Below are positions 26,696 through 35,673 of a DNA stretch of 64,000 bases, piece after piece. The position numbers and the translations under genes were made by a program. The notes under the pieces were generated by a model that saw only the letters and a list, made by a program, of their open reading frames with translations, did no database searches and was not told the DNA's origin. Within the stretch, counting starts at the first letter, position 1. Each line of letters starts with the position of its first letter. This DNA comes from Pseudomonadota bacterium (lineage in GTDB: Bacteria; Pseudomonadota; Gammaproteobacteria; Pseudomonadales; Moraxellaceae): contig JAEWKT010000013.1 in assembly GCA_023393635.1 (NCBI GenBank), forward strand, positions 1-64,000, written 5' to 3'.

Positions 26696-28207
26696 ATGTT
26701 AAATCTACGTGGCATAGAGCGCATATGCATACTTGGTGGAGGAACAGCTGGCTGGTTTGCAGCTTTACACCTACGGCAGATTTTTAGCCAAAACGTTGAG
26801 GTAATGGTTGTTTCTTCTCCTGAAATTCCAATTGTAGGTGTTGGTGAGGGAGGGGTACTTAATTTTATTAATGCATTAAATAAGCTTAATATACCACTCC
26901 TTGATTTTATGCAGCAAACAGGCGCAGTACATAAACTTGGTTTTGTTTATGAAGGGTGGCGGGAAAGTTATCATAATTCTAAGGATTATTTTTATCATAT
27001 GTTCCCTGTAGAGAGAGCTGCAAATGAAGAGATTTTTTGGTATGAAAATGGCTACTTTCCAGTATTTTCTCTACTAGCAAATAACGATATTCCTATTTCT
27101 TATTTTGTTGACTCTATTGCATTAAGAGAAAAAAATATTTCTCAAAATGAATTGACAAAAATGTTTATAAATCAACAAAATAAAAACTTTGGCTCTTCTT
27201 TTCATTTTGATACTTATAAAGTAGGTCAATACTTGAGAAAAATTGCCCTACAGCGCGGAATTGTTCATAAAGAGGGAAGTTTTCAGGATATAGTACAAGA
27301 TGCACAAACAGGCTTAGTCTCTGCTCTGCTTGTAGATGATCAGCAAATTTCTGTCAATTTTGTTGTAGATGCTTCAGGGTTTTCGAGGCAAATTTTAGGA
27401 AAGAAATTACATGCCAAATGGCAATCTTTTAAAGATTATCTACCAATAAACTCTGCTATCCCTTTTCATTTAGAGCATAAAAAAGCACATCCAGATTTAG
27501 TGACACGAGCCACAGCCATGAATGCGGGATGGACTTGGCAGATTCCATCTCAAGAGCGGATTGGGGCGGGTTATGTTTTTGATCGAAACTATATTACACC
27601 TGATAAGGCAGTTGTCGAATTAGAGCAATGGCTGGGACACTTTATTGACCCAATCCGAGTTATTGAGTTTGAAGCTGGATTTTATGAGAATGTTTGGCAA
27701 GGTAATGTGATGGCAGTTGGCTTGGCTTCTGGATTTGTAGAACCATTAGAGGCAAGCTCAATTGGGCAGATGCTACAACAGCTAGATTTTTTTACAAAAG
27801 TTGTAGTGGAATGTAATGGTATTATTTCAACTAAAAATATAGAATTTTTTAATTGGCAAAACATGCAGGGTTGGCACGGTATACGTGATTTTATCCGTAT
27901 GCATTATGATACGAAGCGCTCGGATACGCCATTTTGGCAAATGGTACAAAACTTAAAGTTTTCTGATGATTATCGATTCTTTAAAGAGTGTTGGCAGTAT
28001 CGCACACCAAGAACTGTAGATTTTGTAAACTATGAAATGGATAACTTGTTACAGTTTGGGCTTTATAGCTGGTTCGCTATCGGTCAGGCTTTAAGAATTA
28101 TCAAACCAGAATCCACTACAGTCGAATTAGTAGCTTTATCCCCTGAAAAAAAGCAAAAACTAGCTCAGTATTTAGAAGATATAAAAAGGAAGTTGTTAAT
28201 TAATTAG
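26696..28207 (+). CDS. Flavin-dependent tryptophan halogenase family protein
   Basis: A predicted FADH2-dependent halogenase. Family hallmarks are present in order: GGGTAGW (14-20) for FAD, VGVGEGG (47-53), Lys80 in VHKLGFVYEGW at the place of the catalytic lysine of PrnA, WxWxIP as WTWQIP (279-284), and Glu352 in EPLEASS at the place of the second catalytic residue. The 503-residue length is normal. It should form HOCl or HOBr at FAD and halogenate an aromatic substrate, but the substrate is unknown. No flavin reductase gene is nearby. Codon use is visibly more AT-rich than in housekeeping neighbours, suggesting transfer. It lies 176 bp after four exported-protein genes with the same orientation. 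Confidence 0.9.
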   Translation: MLNLRGIERICILGGGTAGWFAALHLRQIFSQNVEVMVVSSPEIPIVGVGEGGVLNFINALNKLNIPLLDFMQQTGAVHKLGFVYEGWRESYHNSKDYFYHMFPVERAANEEIFWYENGYFPVFSLLANNDIPISYFVDSIALREKNISQNELTKMFINQQNKNFGSSFHFDTYKVGQYLRKIALQRGIVHKEGSFQDIVQDAQTGLVSALLVDDQQISVNFVVDASGFSRQILGKKLHAKWQSFKDYLPINSAIPFHLEHKKAHPDLVTRATAMNAGWTWQIPSQERIGAGYVFDRNYITPDKAVVELEQWLGHFIDPIRVIEFEAGFYENVWQGNVMAVGLASGFVEPLEASSIGQMLQQLDFFTKVVVECNGIISTKNIEFFNWQNMQGWHGIRDFIRMHYDTKRSDTPFWQMVQNLKFSDDYRFFKECWQYRTPRTVDFVNYEMDNLLQFGLYSWFAIGQALRIIKPESTTVELVALSPEKKQKLAQYLEDIKRKLLIN

Positions 28208-28527
28208 GAGGTATTATCAATTGAGCCAGATGAGGGTGATATTAGTTAATATAGGCAATAGTTTTATTTACAATTTGTTGATCCTATAGCCTATTTATAT
28301 GTTCTTTGAAAAAATCTTGGATGTGTTCAGATTTTGGCTTTTATAATGAAAAATCAAAATTTGATATTAAATCCCTAAGCAGCGCCTTTATTGTAAATTA
28401 TAAGTATGTGCAAAGCATCGTTACTGACTTCTAAATGTTTATCGTTGATAGTGATTAATATAAACTATGCCAATAAGCTAAGCAAATAGTCACTTGAACG
28501 TACTATTTGCTTATTAAAATTAAAACA
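28208..28527. other. 320-bp AT-rich gap between halogenase gene and cysN
   Basis: No gene of note is seen. The right end holds the hairpin listed at 28479-28513. The rest is AT-rich without recognisable promoter or repeat. Confidence 0.5.
28479..28513. terminator. Perfect 12-bp hairpin downstream of cysN
   Basis: TAAGCAAATAGT (28479-28490) pairs with ACTATTTGCTTA (28502-28513) around 11 bases, just beyond the convergent cysN stop. The minus-strand tail is only weakly T-rich. Confidence 0.55.
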
Positions 28528-30156
28528 TTACAACTGCACAAACTCTCCAATTTGCTCCACAGCTTGTTCAATACCTGTTGCAGTCACACGAGAGTCAGCC
28601 TGAGCTTGCTCGCCAACCAACACAGCAATGCCTGTACTACGCAATAGTGCAATCTCAGCATCAGTTAAGTTCGGCTTAACCAGTGCCACAATTCCACGTT
28701 GCAATAGTAAACGTTCTAGTGCTTCACCTTGCTCTAGCAAGTCAGCTGTTAAGCCTAATACCGCAGGTTTTTGTCCTAAAAGTGCGGCACGTTCTTCGCT
28801 AGTTACTGCGTGTTGTTGATTAGATTGCTGCACGCACTCTTCAATCATGCCCGCGCCAATGGTCACGTTGCTTAGGCGGTCAATGAAAATAAATGCACCG
28901 GTGTAACGGCTATCTAAATAGCGGTCAAACACGATAGGCGCGTTAAATTCAATGACCACATCGGCAATACCATTTAGCTCTACCTGTTCGGCTGTATTAC
29001 GCTCCAGGCTGTTTACATCAATGCGATAGTTAATTTGGCTAACTACTGCAGGGACGTTTTGCGTGCCAACCTTGATGTTATATAGCTTGCCCTTAACTAG
29101 TGGATGCTCTGTCATCCACACGACTGTGGCACGTACAGCCTGAGAGATTTGGGGCAGTGCCTCTGCATGCGTAATCATGTTACCGCGGCTGATGTCAATT
29201 TCATCAGTTAGCGTTAAGGTCACGGCCTGACCAGCAACGGCTTGTTCCAGGTTACCATCATAGGTGACGATATCTTTGACGCGACTACGCTTACCAGAAG
29301 GCAAAGCCACAATTTCATCACCAGGGCGTACGCTACCAAGGGCAATAGTCCCTGCAAAACCACGGAAATCGAGGTGCGGGCGATTCACGTATTGCACAGG
29401 AAAGCGAAAGTCTTTTTTGCTGGTATCGCGGTTAATTTGCACGCTCTCTAAGATGCTCATCAAGGTTTGACCTTGATTGCCATCGTTTTGATACCAGGGT
29501 GTATGTTCGGACACATTCACCACATTGTCGCCATTTAAGGCAGAAAGCGGTACAAAGCGAATATCAGTCGGGACGCGTTCGCCCAGTTGCTTGGTAAATT
29601 CTAAATAATCTGCCTGAATTTCCTTAAAACGGCTTTGGGAATATTCCACTAAGTCCATTTTATTGACAGCAATCACCAAGTGCTTAATGCCTAATAACGC
29701 TGCAATATAACTGTGACGGCGCGTTTGGGTTTGCACGCCATGCCGCGCATCAATCAAAATAATGGCTAAGTCACAGGTGGACGCACCTGTTGCCATATTA
29801 CGCGTATATTGTTCATGCCCTGGGGTATCGGCAATAATAAATTTACGCTTTTCGGTTGAAAAATAACGATAGGCTACGTCAATAGTAATGCCTTGCTCGC
29901 GCTCTGCTTGTAGGCCATCAACCAGTAATGCCAGGTCAGGTGCATCACCTGTGGTGCCTACTTTCTTGCTGTCGCGGGTAACAGCTTGCAGATGATCTTC
30001 ATAAATCATTTTTGAATCATATAGCAAGCGGCCAATTAAGGTGCTTTTGCCGTCGTCGACATTACCGCAAGTTAAAAAGCGGAGCAGGTCTTTTTGTTCA
30101 TGCTGCTTCAAATACGCCAAAATATCCTGGCTAATCAGCTCGGACTGATGAGACAT
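28528..30156 (-). CDS. cysN: Sulfate adenylyltransferase subunit 1 with degenerate APS-kinase-like tail
   Basis: CysN is the GTPase subunit of ATP sulfurylase that drives adenylyl sulfate (APS) formation with CysD. GTP motifs are intact: GNVDDGKST (31-39), DTPGHEQ (110-116) and NKMD (165-168). The product has 542 residues, against about 475 for plain CysN. The extra tail from about residue 438 reads SEERAALLGQKPAV, the usual lead-in of a fused APS kinase (CysNC), but the P-loop that should follow is replaced by GLTADLLEQGEALE. An APS-kinase remnant without ATP site is therefore inferred. The later IVALVKPNL also fits the kinase fold. cysD lies upstream, unusually far at 162 bp. Confidence 0.92.
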   Translation of the reverse strand: MSHQSELISQDILAYLKQHEQKDLLRFLTCGNVDDGKSTLIGRLLYDSKMIYEDHLQAVTRDSKKVGTTGDAPDLALLVDGLQAEREQGITIDVAYRYFSTEKRKFIIADTPGHEQYTRNMATGASTCDLAIILIDARHGVQTQTRRHSYIAALLGIKHLVIAVNKMDLVEYSQSRFKEIQADYLEFTKQLGERVPTDIRFVPLSALNGDNVVNVSEHTPWYQNDGNQGQTLMSILESVQINRDTSKKDFRFPVQYVNRPHLDFRGFAGTIALGSVRPGDEIVALPSGKRSRVKDIVTYDGNLEQAVAGQAVTLTLTDEIDISRGNMITHAEALPQISQAVRATVVWMTEHPLVKGKLYNIKVGTQNVPAVVSQINYRIDVNSLERNTAEQVELNGIADVVIEFNAPIVFDRYLDSRYTGAFIFIDRLSNVTIGAGMIEECVQQSNQQHAVTSEERAALLGQKPAVLGLTADLLEQGEALERLLLQRGIVALVKPNLTDAEIALLRSTGIAVLVGEQAQADSRVTATGIEQAVEQIGEFVQL

Positions 30157-30318
30157 TAGTAAAACTCCAATATTCTATAAGTTGCCTACATTAAGCTGGG
30201 AAAAGTGCAAGCAAGGAAGTCAGTGCAAGGCGGCATGAGGCTGGATAGGCAAAACAATGTTTCGCATTAACCTTCTTGCGCAAGGGTGAAACAATGTTTC
30301 ACTAATCCTTGCTCATTC
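30157..30318. repeat. Palindrome-bearing spacer between cysD and cysN
   Basis: The spacer holds the perfect palindrome GTGAAACAATGTTTCAC (30286-30302) and a degenerate second copy, CAAAACAATGTTTCGC (30249-30264). GCAAGG-type words flank them. The style recalls the spacer next to the beta-lactamase gene (GGTGAAACAT). These two cys genes are normally only a few bases apart. Confidence 0.6.
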
Positions 30319-31227
30319 TTAGAAGTAGCCTTCCTGCTTTTTCTTTTCCATCGAACCAGATTCGTCATGATCAATCATACGACCCTGACGCTCCGAGCTG
30401 GTGGTGAGCAGCATTTCCTGAATAATATCAGGCAGCGTCGCAGCAGTGGATTCAACCGCACCGGTTAATGGATAGCAGCCCAGCGTACGAAAACGGACTG
30501 ATTTCATCTCGGGCACTTCGCCATCACGTAATGGCATACGTTCATCATCCACCATAATCAGGGTGCCGTTGCGCTCAACCACTGGCCGTTCTGCCGCGTA
30601 ATATAGTGGTACAATAGGAATTTGCTCAAGATAAATGTATTGCCAGATATCCAGTTCAGTCCAGTTGGACAATGGGAATACCCGAATACTTTCGCCCTTG
30701 TTCACTTTGCCGTTATAAATATTCCAAAGCTCAGGACGCTGATTTTTGGGATCCCAGCGATGTTTGCTATCACGGAAAGAATAAACACGCTCTTTGGCAC
30801 GTGATTTTTCTTCATCACGGCGTGCGCCACCAAACGCTGCATCAAACTGATGTTTATCCAGTGCTTGCTTTAAGCCTTGCGTTTTCATGATGTCAGTATA
30901 TTTAGAGCTGCCATGATCAAACGGGTTAATTCCTGCGTCACGGCCTTCTTTGTTCTGATGAACAATCAATTCAAGCCCAAGCCTTTTAGTTAGTTGATCC
31001 CGAAAGGCAATCATTTCTTTAAATTTCCAGCCAGTATCCACATGCATTAATGGAAAAGGCAGCTTGGCAGGATAAAATGCTTTCATGGCCAAATGCAGCA
31101 TCACTGCGGAGTCTTTACCAATGGAATACAGCATGACCGGATTATCAAATTCGGCCGCAACTTCACGAATAATGTGAATACTCTCAGCTTCAAGCTGTTT
31201 GAGATGAGTTAGTTTTTCCTCAGTCAT
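30319..31227 (-). CDS. cysD: Sulfate adenylyltransferase subunit 2
   Basis: CysD is the catalytic ATP-pyrophosphatase subunit of ATP sulfurylase. It joins sulfate to ATP to make APS, powered by GTP hydrolysis in CysN. With ATG 31227 the product is 302 residues, the same as E. coli CysD; a TTG 15 bases earlier is less likely. The PP-loop-type signature YSIGKDSAVMLHLA is near residues 39-52. FGGARRDEEKSRAKER and the C-terminal basic region RQGRMIDHDESGSMEKKK are family-typical. It is the promoter-proximal gene of a cysD-cysN pair. Confidence 0.97.
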   Translation of the reverse strand: MTEEKLTHLKQLEAESIHIIREVAAEFDNPVMLYSIGKDSAVMLHLAMKAFYPAKLPFPLMHVDTGWKFKEMIAFRDQLTKRLGLELIVHQNKEGRDAGINPFDHGSSKYTDIMKTQGLKQALDKHQFDAAFGGARRDEEKSRAKERVYSFRDSKHRWDPKNQRPELWNIYNGKVNKGESIRVFPLSNWTELDIWQYIYLEQIPIVPLYYAAERPVVERNGTLIMVDDERMPLRDGEVPEMKSVRFRTLGCYPLTGAVESTAATLPDIIQEMLLTTSSERQGRMIDHDESGSMEKKKQEGYF

Positions 31228-31377
31228 TAATTTATCCAGCAAGAGGGAAGATAAAGATTAGGAGCAAAATGTTAGCATATATTGCCTTTAGCCGCTTGCT
31301 GCTTTAGCGCAAAATACCTGATATCGCTTATTAAATTAAGTTCTATACTTATCATAAAATAAGATTTTGCAGGCATA

Positions 31378-31413
31378 AAAAAAGCAGAGTAACTATAAGA
31401 ACTCTGCTTTTTT
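31378..31413. terminator. Bidirectional intrinsic terminator between cysD and rsfS
   Basis: AAAAAAGCAGAGT and ACTCTGCTTTTTT form a perfect 13-bp stem around a ten-base loop. It lies 41 bp after the rsfS stop on the minus strand and ends that transcript. Confidence 0.85.
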
Positions 31414-31453
31414 GGAGGCGATAATCTATTATTTAGGGCAAGTGAACGATAGT

Positions 31454-31891
31454 TTATTTTTGCTCAACAGGTTGCCACAGGCTTTCAAGGTCATAAAATT
31501 TACGTGCTGTTGGCAGCATCACATGCACCACAACAAAACTTAAGTCAATTAAAATCCATTCTGCATCACGTTCGCCTTCAATACCCACGGGGCGATAGCC
31601 GTGCTTTTTGGCTTCTACCACGACGTTATCAGCCAAGGCTTTCACATGACGTGTAGATGTCCCACTGGCAATCACAATCATGTCAGCAAAGTTAGACACA
31701 CCACTCACATCAAGCTCTACAATATTTTGTGCCTTGACATCATTTAAAGCAAAACGTACCAGCTCCAGACATTCCTGCGCGTTTTTTTCGGTGGGATTGA
31801 TAATGGAAGCTGTTGTTTCGGAGATAGCACTTTGAGAATTATAAGTGTTATCGGATGTTGATGATTGACCTCGAGAAGGTTCAATATTCAT
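31454..31891 (-). CDS. rsfS: Ribosomal silencing factor RsfS
   Basis: RsfS (YbeB) binds uL14 on the 50S subunit and blocks subunit joining in starved or stationary cells. The conserved domain runs from about residue 38 (ECLELVRFALNDVKAQNIVELDV) through FADMIVIASGTSTRHVKALAD to the end. E. coli RsfS has 105 residues; here 145, because of a Ser/Thr/Asn-rich N-terminal extension of about 35 residues. No clear ribosome site precedes the ATG at 31891, and no internal ATG would remove the extension. It is not beside nadD, its frequent partner. The gene ends at the strong terminator 41 bp on. Confidence 0.92.
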   Translation of the reverse strand: MNIEPSRGQSSTSDNTYNSQSAISETTASIINPTEKNAQECLELVRFALNDVKAQNIVELDVSGVSNFADMIVIASGTSTRHVKALADNVVVEAKKHGYRPVGIEGERDAEWILIDLSFVVVHVMLPTARKFYDLESLWQPVEQK

Positions 31892-32069
31892 TTAGATAAT
31901 TAAATCCATACAGTTAGGCAGTATTAATATAGCGTAAATCGCTTAATTATTCAATTTTTATCCAACTGTTTTAATAGTATATAAATGAATCAGCTAGGCC
32001 CTTATTTACAAAAAAGTTTTACAAAAAAGTGCCTGGCTATTGCTTTGAAAAGTGTAAATATTTTCCTGA

Positions 32070-34226
32070 TCAGGCCACAGTGGTATTTTCGCGTTGTAGT
32101 GCCTGAATGGCGGTAAGGGCAATGGTGTAAACAATATCATCAACCAGGGCACCACGTGATAAGTCATTCACGGGTTTATTCAATCCTTGTAGCATTGGCC
32201 CCACACTCACCACATTGGCACTGCGTTGTACGGCTTTGTAGGTGGTATTGCCAGTATTTAAGTCTGGAAATACAAACACGGTGGCGCGACCCGCAACAGG
32301 CGAATTCGGTGCTTTTTGCTGACCCACACTTTCAATGGCAGCGGCATCATATTGTAGTGGGCCATCAATGAGTAAGTCTGGACGGCGTCGTTTGGCAATT
32401 TGCGTGGCTTGGCGTACTTTATCGACATCGGTGCCTGTACCAGAATCACCTGTAGAATAACTGATCATGGCAACGCGCGGTTCAATGCCAAAGGCAAGGG
32501 CAGATTCGGCACTTTGAATGGCAATCTCGGCTAACTCTTCAGCATTTGGGTCTGGGTTAATGGCGCAATCACCATAGACAACCACTTGGTCGGGCAGCAG
32601 CATAAAGAAAATAGACGATACCAGTGAGTAATCAGGTGCGGTTTTAATCAGTTGAAAGGCAGGGCGTACCGTGTTGGCCGTGGTATGCACTGCACCAGAA
32701 ACCAAGCCATCCACTTCCCCTAAGGCAAGCATCATGGTGCCGAGTACCACGTTATCCTGTAGCTGAGCCTCTGCCATGGGTTCGGTAAGTTTGCCTTTAC
32801 GGCGCTCTACCATTGGCGCAATATAGTGTTGTCTAATGCTGTCAGGATCAATAATTTCCAAGTCAACAGGCAATTGCAGGCCGCGTGCATCGGCAATAAT
32901 TTCTACCTCTTCACGCTTGGCCAGTAAGACACACTGCGCCATACCGCGTATTTGGCACATAATGGCTGCCTGAATGGTTCTGGGTTCATTGCCCTCTGGC
33001 AGCACAATACGCTTTTTATGCACCAGTGCCAGTTGAACCAGTTCATGCCTAAAGGCTGAAGGCGATAGCCGAGTGGCATATTCTAGTGCGGTATGTGCTT
33101 TTAGCCACTCTAAATCGATGTGACTGGAAACAAAACGGGTGACTTGTTCAGCGCGTTCTAAATCATCACCTGGAATTTCAGTACTCATTTTGCTTAAGCG
33201 GGTGACTGCTTCAAATGAGTCAGTGTCTACGGATAATACAGGTAAACCCGTTTTGAGGGCAGGGCGACACAGCTCAATAATTTCCTGACTGGGCATATAG
33301 CCGCCTGTCAGTAATATACCTGCCAGTGGCATCCCATTCATGGTAGATAGTGCTGCCGCCACCAATAAATCATCACGGTCACCAGGCGTAACAATTAGTG
33401 TGCCTGGTTTAAAGCTAGCTAAGGCATTACTCACAGTTCTGGCCGTCAAGGTACTGCGCTGTACGCGTCTTGTTTTGGCTTCACCAATATTTAACCAGTC
33501 AGCCCCGATAGCTTCAGCCACATCCAGCGTGCGCGGAACACTTAACACATTGCTAAACGGTACTAAACCAATAATAGGAAACTGCGCCGTGCCCACCAGT
33601 TGTGAAAATGGCTGCACTTTTTGAACCAGGTCGTGCAAAGGTTCAGTTAAGCGCAGGGTATTGTCGGTAGCCAAAGGAATTAATGGCTCATCAGAGGGCA
33701 GGCCTTTGACGCGCATTAAGATAGTACCTACCGTTCGAGTAGATGCTGCGCCGCCAAAAGGTCGTAAGTGCATGTCAATTCGGTCTGCCAGGCTTTCTGG
33801 ATTAGCCATATCGGCGGTAGTCACCAAAATAACCTGTGCATCCAGGGCTTGTGCCAGTGCCATATTTAGCTGGGTGGCATAACTGGCTTCTCCAGTGGGC
33901 ACCACGCCTTCTACCACCACAATACTTTTGTCTTGCCCTGCTTGACGATGCAGGCTGACCACTTGTTCTAATAATTCATCCAGTTGATTATCACCCAGCA
34001 TGCGTTCTACCTGATGCTGACTAATGGCTGGTGGTGGATTTAGATTGAATGTGCGACCAATCAGTGCCGATGAACGATCAGGCCCTGTGCCATTGGTTTC
34101 TAGTTGTAAAAAAGGTCTTAAAAAGCCTGACTTAATGCCCAGACAATCAAGCGCATGAATCAGCCCCAGGCAAGCTGAGGTGAGGCCAACGCCTACCCCT
34201 GTAGGGATTAATAAAAAAGTTTTCAT
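32070..34226 (-). CDS. pta: Phosphate acetyltransferase (long form)
   Basis: Pta interconverts acetyl-CoA and acetyl phosphate, the first step of the Pta-AckA acetate pathway. The 718-residue product is the long gammaproteobacterial form. It has an N-terminal BioD-like P-loop-derived domain (LIPTGVGVGLTSACLG), a central DRTGG domain (about 220-330) and the C-terminal catalytic PTA_PTB domain from about 390. That domain contains VLPEGNEPRTIQAA, SSIFFMLLPDQVVVYGDCAINPDP and ISYSTGDSGTGTDVDKV. AAGGAT precedes the ATG at good spacing. It follows ackA by 33 bp and is surely co-transcribed. Confidence 0.97.
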   Translation of the reverse strand: MKTFLLIPTGVGVGLTSACLGLIHALDCLGIKSGFLRPFLQLETNGTGPDRSSALIGRTFNLNPPPAISQHQVERMLGDNQLDELLEQVVSLHRQAGQDKSIVVVEGVVPTGEASYATQLNMALAQALDAQVILVTTADMANPESLADRIDMHLRPFGGAASTRTVGTILMRVKGLPSDEPLIPLATDNTLRLTEPLHDLVQKVQPFSQLVGTAQFPIIGLVPFSNVLSVPRTLDVAEAIGADWLNIGEAKTRRVQRSTLTARTVSNALASFKPGTLIVTPGDRDDLLVAAALSTMNGMPLAGILLTGGYMPSQEIIELCRPALKTGLPVLSVDTDSFEAVTRLSKMSTEIPGDDLERAEQVTRFVSSHIDLEWLKAHTALEYATRLSPSAFRHELVQLALVHKKRIVLPEGNEPRTIQAAIMCQIRGMAQCVLLAKREEVEIIADARGLQLPVDLEIIDPDSIRQHYIAPMVERRKGKLTEPMAEAQLQDNVVLGTMMLALGEVDGLVSGAVHTTANTVRPAFQLIKTAPDYSLVSSIFFMLLPDQVVVYGDCAINPDPNAEELAEIAIQSAESALAFGIEPRVAMISYSTGDSGTGTDVDKVRQATQIAKRRRPDLLIDGPLQYDAAAIESVGQQKAPNSPVAGRATVFVFPDLNTGNTTYKAVQRSANVVSVGPMLQGLNKPVNDLSRGALVDDIVYTIALTAIQALQRENTTVA

Positions 34227-34259
34227 AGAGTTATCCTTGAATATGTTATGTATTATTTA

Positions 34260-35441
34260 TTAGCCAAGCTTTAAAACGTCACGCGTTTCTGCGGCAATGC
34301 GGCCTTCTTCATCGGTTGGAATTACCCAAATTTGTGGCTCAGCTGCACTTTGCTGGTCAACACGGCCTTCAGCACCGCGCGCCATGTCCTGGTTTTTTTG
34401 ATGATCCAGTTTAAAGCCAAGTAAATTTAAGTGTTGCAGTGTTTTTTGACGAATCATTGCCGCGTTTTCACCAATACCACCCGTAAAAATGAGACCATCA
34501 AGGGCAGGTAGGGCACAGCTCATGGCTGCTAATGATTTTGCCAGACGGTAGCAAAATACCTCAATGGCTAATTGGGCGGCTTCATGGCCTGTTTCTGCAG
34601 CGTCAACCAAGGTGCGCATGTCGTTCGATAAGCCTGATAGCCCCAGCAAACCGCTGTCACGATTAAGAACATCATCAATTTTGGCCAGTGTCCAGCCCAG
34701 ATTATCGGCCAAAAAGCGATGCAGGCCTGGATCAACATCACCGCTACGCGTGCCCATGACCACACCTTCAAGCGGTGTTAATCCCATACTGGTGTCTAAA
34801 CTCTCGCCATTCCACACTGCACAGGTGGAGCAGCCATTGCCTAAGTGCGCGGTCAGCCAGCCACCCTGATCAGGTTTGCCTGCCAGAAAGCTTGCGCGTG
34901 TACTGACATAGGCGTGACTGGTACCATGAAAACCATATCGGCGCACGCCATGATTTTTATATAACTCTTGCGGCAGCGCATATTGAAACGCGTGTGGTGG
35001 CATGGTTTGATGAAATGCCGTGTCAAATACGGCAACTTGCGGCAGGTCAGGAAACAGCTTTAAGGTAGCGTTAATCCCAATTAAATTAACGGGATTGTGT
35101 AAAGGAGCAAGTGCCGATACCTCTTCAATGGTTTTAACCAGCGCTGGGGTAATTACCTCTGCCTTAACAATTTTTTCACCGCCATGTACCACGCGATGTC
35201 CAATGGCAGCTGGCACATAATTGGCAATACGGGTAAGCAAGGTTTGCAAGGCCTGCGTATGATCAGCAAAAGGTATTTCTAATAATAAAGGTTGCCCATC
35301 GACTGTAATGCCTTTAATCCGTGCATTGCTACTGCCTAAATTTTCGGCCAGACCTTGTATTCGCGGGTGTTGCTCATCGGCAACTAAAGCATATTTGATA
35401 GAAGAAGAACCGCAATTAATTACCAGGATGGAAGCCGACAT
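34260..35441 (-). CDS. ackA: Acetate kinase
   Basis: AckA makes ATP and acetate from acetyl phosphate and ADP, and the reverse. The 393-residue product has the acetate/sugar kinase fold signatures: VINCGSSSIKYAL at the N-terminus, the HRVVHGG motif, the catalytic-Asp segment VFDTAFHQTMP, RRYGFHGTSH, and LGNGCSTCAV. The C-terminal GLIFTGGIGEN is present. It is the first gene of the ackA-pta operon. Acetate activation and overflow fit with the nearby lipid-storage and fatty-acid genes, but no direct link is shown. Confidence 0.97.
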   Translation of the reverse strand: MSASILVINCGSSSIKYALVADEQHPRIQGLAENLGSSNARIKGITVDGQPLLLEIPFADHTQALQTLLTRIANYVPAAIGHRVVHGGEKIVKAEVITPALVKTIEEVSALAPLHNPVNLIGINATLKLFPDLPQVAVFDTAFHQTMPPHAFQYALPQELYKNHGVRRYGFHGTSHAYVSTRASFLAGKPDQGGWLTAHLGNGCSTCAVWNGESLDTSMGLTPLEGVVMGTRSGDVDPGLHRFLADNLGWTLAKIDDVLNRDSGLLGLSGLSNDMRTLVDAAETGHEAAQLAIEVFCYRLAKSLAAMSCALPALDGLIFTGGIGENAAMIRQKTLQHLNLLGFKLDHQKNQDMARGAEGRVDQQSAAEPQIWVIPTDEEGRIAAETRDVLKLG

Positions 35442-35618
35442 AACATATCCAGTTTATAAGAAATAAGAATCACAAAACCATTAAAATGTATAGCAATTTT
35501 AGCCACGAAGCTAAACTACAAAAGTCGCAAACATAGCTCAAGCGGTTAAGTGTTAAGCAACCGTTATTTTAAACTGGAACAAATTAATAAAAACCTCATT
35601 GAGTAATTTGGCATACCT

Positions 35619-35651
35619 AAAAAAAGACACCGTTGTGCAGTGTCTTTTTTT
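35619..35651. terminator. Intrinsic terminator downstream of the wax-ester synthase gene
   Basis: AAAAAAAGACAC (35619-35630) pairs with GTGTCTTTTTTT (35640-35651) around nine bases. Read leftwards it gives a clean stem and T-run 22 bp after the stop. Confidence 0.85.
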
Positions 35652-35673
35652 AAACTCACTATGAAACGATTGT

